From Betaproteobacteria bacterium (lineage in GTDB: Bacteria; Pseudomonadota; Gammaproteobacteria; Burkholderiales; SG8-39): 45,628 bases of DNA. The notes beneath the pieces were generated by a model that saw only the letters and a program-made list of their open reading frames with translations, made no database searches and was not told where the DNA came from. The translations under genes were made by a program, and so were the position numbers. The stretch lies in NCBI GenBank assembly GCA_004297625.1, contig SCTY01000066.1, positions 1-45,628 of the forward strand. The letters are read 5' to 3'. Shown here piece after piece: positions 41,133-45,628 of the stretch; the stretch's first letter is position 1, and the number at the start of each line of letters is the position of its first letter.

Positions 41133-41161
41133 CGGCATCGTCCTATGCTTGGACGATGCCG
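41133..41161 (+). promoter_or_regulatory. 11-bp hairpin enclosing the GTPase start codon
   Basis: CGGCATCGTCC at 41133-41143 pairs perfectly with GGACGATGCCG at 41151-41161 across a 7-nt loop. The ATG at 41156-41158 of the GTPase gene lies inside the 3' arm, so translation initiation would be blocked when the hairpin is folded. No T-run follows, so it is not a terminator for copy 5. Confidence 0.6.
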
Positions 41162-42151
41162 GCGAACCTCTCCCCGGAGTACAAGAAGGCCGAGCAGGCG
41201 TACCGCGCCGCGCGCGAGCCGCGCGCGCGCCTCGAGGCTCTGAAGGAGATGCTGCGCTCGATCCCGAAGCACAAGGGAACCGAGCACCTTCAGGCCGACA
41301 TCAAGTCGCGCATCAAGCAGCTCACCGACGAGCTCGCCGGGCCCAAGAAGGCCGGCGCGCGCGCCGCGCAGTTCTCGGTGCGCCGCGAGGGCGCCGCCCA
41401 GGTGTGCCTGGTCGGACCGCCGAACGCCGGCAAATCGAGCCTGCACGCCGCGCTGACCGGCTCGCACAGCGAGGCGGGACCGTTTCCCTATACCACGCAG
41501 AGCGCCGTGCCCGGAATGCTGCCTTTCGAAGACATCGCGTTTCAGCTGATCGACCTGCCGCCGGTGTCGCGAGAGCACATGGAGGCCGGGTTGATGGGTG
41601 TGCTGCAGGCGGCGGACGCCGCGTGGCTGGTCGTCGATCTCTCCGATCCTGCGTGCACGGAGCAGGTCATCGCGATCCGCGAGGAGCTCGCGCGGCGCAA
41701 GATCGTGCTCGACGAGAGCTGGCCGGCGCGCGCGGCGGAGGAGGCGTTCCAGGTCCGGCTGCCCACTCTACTGGTCGCGAATAAGATCGACCTCGATCCC
41801 GATCCGGACGAAGTGAAGGTGCTCGAGGAGCTGCTGCAAATCCGCTATCCCGCGGCTGCCGTCTCGGCTTCGACGGGTCAAGGGCTCGGCGAGCTCGCGC
41901 GCTTTCTCTTTCGCTCGCTCGGCGTGGTGCGCGTGTACACCAAGGTGCCCGGCAAGCCCGCCGACCGCCAGCGGCCGTTCGCCGTACGGCGCGGCGATCG
42001 GGTGCTCGATGTCGCACGCCTCGTGCACCAGGACGTCGCCGCCACGCTCAAGTACGCGCGCATCTGGGGAAGCGGCGAGTTCGACGGCCAGCAGGTCGGC
42101 CCGGAGCACGCGCTCGCCGACGGCGACGTGCTCGAGCTCCACGCCCGATGA
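41156..42151 (+). CDS. DRG/Obg-like GTPase with C-terminal TGS domain
   Basis: 331 residues. An N-terminal helical region of about 75 residues (LSPEYKKAEQAYRAAREPRA) precedes the G domain: G1 GPPNAGKSS (87-95), switch I PFPYTTQSAVPG, G3 LIDLPPV (131-137, DLPP instead of DxxG), G4 NKID and G5-like VSASTGQG. A TGS domain fills the last 75 residues (VVRVYTKVPGKP to VLELHAR). Such bacterial DRG-like proteins are thought to bind RNA or ribosomes. The start codon is buried in a hairpin. It is the gene after the tandem small-protein array. Confidence 0.9.
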   Translation: MPANLSPEYKKAEQAYRAAREPRARLEALKEMLRSIPKHKGTEHLQADIKSRIKQLTDELAGPKKAGARAAQFSVRREGAAQVCLVGPPNAGKSSLHAALTGSHSEAGPFPYTTQSAVPGMLPFEDIAFQLIDLPPVSREHMEAGLMGVLQAADAAWLVVDLSDPACTEQVIAIREELARRKIVLDESWPARAAEEAFQVRLPTLLVANKIDLDPDPDEVKVLEELLQIRYPAAAVSASTGQGLGELARFLFRSLGVVRVYTKVPGKPADRQRPFAVRRGDRVLDVARLVHQDVAATLKYARIWGSGEFDGQQVGPEHALADGDVLELHAR

Positions 42152-43105
42152 CTATTTGTAGCGGTACACCACGATCTTGTCCGCGCCCGATTCCGGGGTC
42201 CATACCTCGCCTTTGCGCCCGTGGATCTGGCGCACGTTCGGGTAGGGGCTCGAGGACTTGAAGCGCTCGAATTCGCCGCTCGCCGGATCGAAGCGCAGCA
42301 TCCCCTGCGCCGCCCATTCGGAGACCCATACCTTGTCCGTCTCGTCGACGTAGACGGCGTAGAGCTGCGGCGCTTCGCCGGGCGCTTTCCACGAAGACCA
42401 CTTGCCGCTTTTCGGCTCGTAGCGGCTGAGGTTGCCCGAGTTCCACTCGGCCACCCAGACGTGGCCCTTCGAGTCCGACCAGACGCGCCGCGCGCCCTGG
42501 CGCGGCGTGGGCGGCTCGATCACCGTCGCGTTGCCGCTTTCGCTGTCGATGCGAGCTATGTAGGAGCCGGCGAGCGAAGCGAAATAGACCGTGCCGTCGG
42601 GCGTGACGTGGATGCCATACGGGCCGCGGCCCTTGGGCGCCTTGAAGACCTTCATGTCTGCGGTGCGCGGATCGAGCCGCCCGTACACGCCGCTCTGGCC
42701 GGTAAACCAGTGCACGCCGTTGCGATCGAAGACCGCGGTGTTGAGGTTGGCGTAGCCGCTGCCCGCCGGCAGCTTCCATGCTTTCACTTCCCGCGTGTTC
42801 GGATCCACCCGCACGATGGCATTCCGGCCGCCATCGGCGAGCCACGGGGCGCCGTCCGGCCCGGCGACGACGCCGTGCGGCGCGGCCCCTTCGCCGAGCG
42901 GCACGAGCTCCACTTTTCCGCTCTTCGGATAAAGGATGCCGAGATGGCCGCTACCCTGTGCGGAGAACCAGACCGGGCCGCCGGGCGCCGGGTCGGCCCA
43001 TACGTCGTGCGCGCCGTGCCCGCTCGGCAGCGTGAATTCCTGCACGCTGACCTGCGCGCAGGCGATCGAGGGCAGAAGCAGCAGCAGAAGCGGCAATCGC
43101 ATCAT
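42152..43105 (-). CDS. Vgb-like beta-propeller protein, exported
   Basis: 317 residues from the ATG at 43103-43105 (MMRLPLLLLLLPSIACAQ), with a signal peptide ending near residue 18. The rest consists of about six repeating blades with W-containing motifs (GAHDVWADPAPGGPVWFSAQ, GPYGIHVTPDGTVYFASLAG, GARRVWSDSKGHVWVAEWNS), as in virginiamycin B lyase and related streptogramin-lyase/NHL-type periplasmic propellers. Most such proteins are not true antibiotic lyases; the role here is unknown. It is divergent from the kinase gene. The start at 43144 would lengthen the signal region. Confidence 0.88.
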   Translation of the reverse strand: MMRLPLLLLLLPSIACAQVSVQEFTLPSGHGAHDVWADPAPGGPVWFSAQGSGHLGILYPKSGKVELVPLGEGAAPHGVVAGPDGAPWLADGGRNAIVRVDPNTREVKAWKLPAGSGYANLNTAVFDRNGVHWFTGQSGVYGRLDPRTADMKVFKAPKGRGPYGIHVTPDGTVYFASLAGSYIARIDSESGNATVIEPPTPRQGARRVWSDSKGHVWVAEWNSGNLSRYEPKSGKWSSWKAPGEAPQLYAVYVDETDKVWVSEWAAQGMLRFDPASGEFERFKSSSPYPNVRQIHGRKGEVWTPESGADKIVVYRYK

Positions 43106-43162
43106 CGGGCGGCGCTCATGGCATGATGCAGGCAGGGGATTCAATATAACGCTGCCAGGCGA

Positions 43163-44467
43163 ATGGCCGACACCGCAACTCCCGGCTTCGAGCTCGATCT
43201 AAGCCTCCAGGTCGGAAAGTACGACATCCAGAAGATGCTCGGCAAGGGCGCTTCCGGCACGGTCTACCTGGCGAAGGACACGTTCACCGGCAGGCTCGTC
43301 GCGCTGAAGGTGATCGAGCCCGAAGTATTCCGCGAGCCGGAGTTCGGCACGGTGCATCGCTCGCAGTTCCTGAACGAAGCCTCGCTCGCCGGGAAGCTGC
43401 GCCATCCGCACATCATTGCCATCCTGGATGCGGTGGTCGGCGAGGACTCGGGCCACATCGCCATGGAGTACGTGATCGGGGGCGATCTCTCGCAGCACGT
43501 GAAGCCCGACAAGCTGCTGCCGCCGGCCGACGTGCTGCAAATCGGCTTCAAGTGCTGCGGGGCGATGGACTACGCGTACCGCGAGCAGGGGATCGTGCAC
43601 CGCGACATCAAGCCGGCGAACATCATGATCGCGCGCGGCACCGACATCAAGATCGCCGACTTCGGCGCGGCGTTCCTCAAGAAAAGCCAGGCGGCGCAGA
43701 CCGCCGCGCTCGGCTCGCCGTTCTACATGGCGCCCGAGCAGATCGAGGGCCACGAGCCCACCTTCCACAGCGACATGTATTCGCTCGGCGTGGTGATGTA
43801 CGAGCTCCTCGTCGGGCGGCGCCCGTTCGTCGCCGACAAGCTCGAGGCGCTGATCGAAAAAATCCTGCGCACCGACCCGGTGCCGCCGAGCCAGGCGCGC
43901 GCCGGCCTGCCGCGCGAGCTCGACGCGGTCGTGCTGCGCGCGATGAACAAGGACCCGGCGCACCGCTACGGCACGTGGGCTCAGTTCGCAGTGGAGCTCT
44001 CCAAGGTGGTGAGCGTGGTCATGCCGGCGAGCGCGATCCCGGACAGCGAGAAGTACCTGGCGCTCTCCAAGGTGGAGATGCTGCAGCTTCTTTCCGACGC
44101 GGAATTCTGGGAGCTTGCCGCGGCCGGAAGCTGGAGCCGCGCGGAAAAAGCGAAGGCGGTCATCAAGGAAGACACGCCGGGCAACAGCTTCTACTTCCTC
44201 GCCAAGGGGCAGGCGAAGGTGACCAAGCAGGGACGGCTGCTCAACATGATCAACGAGGGCGAGTGCTTCGGCGAGATGGCGTTCATCCGCGGCGGCGAGG
44301 AGCCGCGGCACGCGACGGTGGAGTGCCTCACCGACGTGGTGCTTGCGGAATTCAAGCCCGAGACGCTCGAGAAAATGAGCCTCAGCGCCCAGCTGCACCT
44401 CACGCGCGCGCTGGTGCGCAACGTCGTGGACCGGCTCGCGCTTGCCAACACCCGCCTCGCGCGCTGA
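43163..44467 (+). CDS. Ser/Thr protein kinase fused to a cyclic nucleotide-binding domain
   Basis: 434 residues. A complete Hanks-type kinase: P-loop GKGASGTV (27-34), Lys49 (VALKVI), catalytic loop HRDIKPANI (146-154), DFG at 166-168 and APE at 190-192. After about residue 310 a Crp-type cyclic nucleotide-monophosphate-binding fold follows (GNSFYFLAKGQAKVTKQG, NEGECFGEMAFIRGGEEP), so kinase output could be set by cAMP or cGMP. There is no membrane segment, so it is a soluble cytoplasmic kinase. The stop is 1 bp before the membrane protein gene that follows. Confidence 0.93.
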   Translation: MADTATPGFELDLSLQVGKYDIQKMLGKGASGTVYLAKDTFTGRLVALKVIEPEVFREPEFGTVHRSQFLNEASLAGKLRHPHIIAILDAVVGEDSGHIAMEYVIGGDLSQHVKPDKLLPPADVLQIGFKCCGAMDYAYREQGIVHRDIKPANIMIARGTDIKIADFGAAFLKKSQAAQTAALGSPFYMAPEQIEGHEPTFHSDMYSLGVVMYELLVGRRPFVADKLEALIEKILRTDPVPPSQARAGLPRELDAVVLRAMNKDPAHRYGTWAQFAVELSKVVSVVMPASAIPDSEKYLALSKVEMLQLLSDAEFWELAAAGSWSRAEKAKAVIKEDTPGNSFYFLAKGQAKVTKQGRLLNMINEGECFGEMAFIRGGEEPRHATVECLTDVVLAEFKPETLEKMSLSAQLHLTRALVRNVVDRLALANTRLAR

Positions 44468-44468
44468 G

Positions 44469-45194
44469 GTGGACGGGCTCGGCGCCGCCGAGATCGCGGA
44501 ACAAATGCGCGCCGAGACGCCGGCCGGCGTGGACGCCGAGAAATTCATCGGCGCGGTCGTTGCACGCCTTCCCGAGGCTGCCGACCTGGCCCCGGCGGAA
44601 AAGCCGGTCTCGGCCTGGGTGCTCGTCGCCGCCAACCTGCTGCCGCTCTGCGGCGTTCTCTTCTGGAACTGGGAAGTGTTCCCGCTGCTGGCGCTTTTCT
44701 GGATGGAGAACGCGATCATCGGCGTGCTGAATGCGACCCGGATGCTGGCGATCGATCCCGGCAACGCGGCGCTCTGGGCGGGGAAGCTCTTCATGGTGCC
44801 GTTTTTCTGCTTTCACTACGGCATGTTCACCACCATTCATGGCCTTTTCGTGTTCTCGATGTTCGGCAAGTACCCCGTCGATGGCCTTTACGTGCTTGCG
44901 CCGGCGGCGCGAGCGGTAGCCGACTGGAACCTGTGGCTGCCGCTCGGGGCGCTCGCGGCGAGCCACGCATTTTCCTTTTTCTGGAACTTCGTCCACCGCG
45001 GCGAATACCGGCGCGCCGGGCTGCAGGAGCAGATGATGAAGCCGTACGGGCGCGTGGTGGTCCTGCACCTCGCCATCCTTCTGGGCGGCGCAGCCGCGAT
45101 GGCGCTCGGCTCGCCGCTGTGGGCACTGCTCGCTCTGCTCGGCGTGAAGATCGCCGTGGACCTGACCGCGCATCTCAAGGAGCACAGATCGTGA
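44469..45194 (+). CDS. integral membrane protein (DUF6498-like)
   Basis: 241 residues from the GTG at 44469, 1 bp after the kinase stop; an in-frame ATG at 44503 is the alternative. An acidic soluble N-terminus of about 50 residues leads to a membrane part with about five helices (SAWVLVAANLLPLCGVLFWNW, LLALFWMENAIIGVLNATRML, VPFFCFHYGMFTTIHGLFVFS). The FWxEN and FHYGMF blocks resemble the DUF6498 family. Its function is unknown. It probably is co-expressed with the kinase and may be a substrate or partner. Confidence 0.8.
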   Translation: MDGLGAAEIAEQMRAETPAGVDAEKFIGAVVARLPEAADLAPAEKPVSAWVLVAANLLPLCGVLFWNWEVFPLLALFWMENAIIGVLNATRMLAIDPGNAALWAGKLFMVPFFCFHYGMFTTIHGLFVFSMFGKYPVDGLYVLAPAARAVADWNLWLPLGALAASHAFSFFWNFVHRGEYRRAGLQEQMMKPYGRVVVLHLAILLGGAAAMALGSPLWALLALLGVKIAVDLTAHLKEHRS

Positions 45195-45243
45195 GGCTCA
45201 TCGCCGCGAGCCGACGCCGCTCGTACCCGGCGTTCCTGCACGC

Positions 45244-45474
45244 TCAGGAACGGCGCCCGAGGATCGTGTCCATGTTGCCGCCCGTCTTCATGCAGGCGGT
45301 GAAAAGCTCCTCGGCGAACTTCTGACCCGTCGCTGCCGCGCCGGGCACGCCGGGCGCGCTCGCGCCGCCGCTCGCGTTGGCGTTAGAGCCGTTCGCGTTG
45401 TAGGCAGCGTCCATGATGTCGTGCATCAGCTCCTTGCCGCGATCGGACTCGCCCACGTCGTAGATGCGTCCCAT
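45244..45474 (-). CDS. hypothetical small protein with low-complexity segment
   Basis: 76 residues from the ATG complement at 45472-45474. The start MGRIYDVGESDRGKELMHDI is followed by an Asn/Ala/Gly/Ser-rich stretch (NANGSNANASGGASAPG) and an ending TACMKTGGNMDTILGRRS. No domain is recognised. The reading frame stays open upstream to about 45560 with protein-like sequence (SFPKEDIHRAKADAIM) but has no usual start codon there, so the N-terminus may be incomplete or shifted. Confidence 0.6.
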   Translation of the reverse strand: MGRIYDVGESDRGKELMHDIMDAAYNANGSNANASGGASAPGVPGAAATGQKFAEELFTACMKTGGNMDTILGRRS

Positions 45475-45628
45475 GATGGCGTCGGCCTTCGCCCGGTGGA
45501 TGTCCTCTTTAGGGAAGCTCTGCGCAAGTGACTGAGACGATGCAATCGATGTCGATCATGCGCGAGTCTTGGGTTAAAGGACGCCCGAAACGGTTTCGGG
45601 AAGCCTACTTGTTGTCGTTTTACTGCTC

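Noticed and set aside
42152..43105. Calling the Vgb-like propeller a streptogramin resistance lyase
   Set aside because: The protein is exported and most family members are not antibiotic lyases; the catalytic His/Glu set could not be verified by eye.
45584..45600. Palindrome CCCGAAAC-G-GTTTCGGG at the right edge
   Set aside because: Symmetric and possibly an operator or terminator arm, but the window ends 28 bp later and there is no context to judge it.
45558..45628. Plus-strand open frame from the ATG at 45558 to the window end
   Set aside because: Only 23 codons are visible, with no ribosome site and no recognisable sequence. It may be a gene start, but it cannot be supported.

Overview
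This is a GC-rich, gene-dense chromosomal window with short or negative intergenic spacing, GTG and TTG starts at overlapping ATGA, TTGA and GTGA junctions, and many small-molecule transport and catabolism genes. The gene set suits a free-living aerobic betaproteobacterium (Burkholderiales-like soil or freshwater organism): LysR-linked Liv transporter with hydantoinase, CUT1 ABC transporter, molybdenum hydroxylase, gamma-resorcylate decarboxylase, pirin, DUF883. This is inferred from gene content; no rRNA, tRNA or other taxonomic marker is present. I saw no insertion sequence, phage gene, CRISPR array or plasmid gene. No gap between genes exceeds 300 bp; the longest are about 143 bp (40642-40784) and the last 154 bp of the window.

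Left part (1-7168): the start of an Fe-S (Hdr/DsrK-like) gene leaves the window leftward; divergent from it are an HD-domain protein and an overlapping methyltransferase. A two-gene minus-strand operon pairs an Nramp-type metal transporter with a secreted phytochelatin-synthase-like protein. Then come a D-aminoacylase, a thioesterase, a SpoIIAA/STAS-like protein and a LysR regulator.

Catabolic operon 1 (7300-17267): livH-livM-livG, a 45-codon ORF, an amidase, hyuA, hyuB, a Rid-family protein, the Liv substrate-binding protein and livF are all tightly coupled on the plus strand and divergent from the LysR gene. The layout suggests import and stepwise hydrolysis of an amide or cyclic-imide nitrogen compound. 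A 2-hydroxyacid dehydrogenase and a NIPSNAP protein follow on the minus strand.

Catabolic operon 2 (18598-27257): a TetR regulator flanked by two matching inverted repeats, then a Tat-exported sugar-type binding protein, two permeases, a UgpC/MalK-type ATPase, and directly overlapping it the three subunits of a xanthine-dehydrogenase/CO-dehydrogenase-type molybdenum hydroxylase. Import and oxidation of one substrate look co-transcribed.

Right part (27217-45628): a 918-residue membrane protein with a spermidine-synthase-like domain, a YbiT-type ABC-F ATPase with a terminator-like leader, pirin, DUF1993, DUF883, gamma-resorcylate decarboxylase, and a minus-strand cluster (MFS transporter, two unknown proteins, Tat-type FAD oxidase, a frameshifted membrane gene, a short remnant-like ORF, a lipoprotein). 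The most novel item is a family of five small paralogous proteins (four in tandem at 39540-41123, one at 32731-32997) that all end exactly at the stop codon in a [R/N]G[R/K]TF.R.LH tail and match no family I know. The tandem array runs into a DRG/Obg-like TGS-domain GTPase whose start codon lies inside an 11-bp hairpin. A Vgb-like beta-propeller, a Ser/Thr kinase fused to a cyclic-nucleotide-binding domain, a membrane protein and a small unknown gene close the window.
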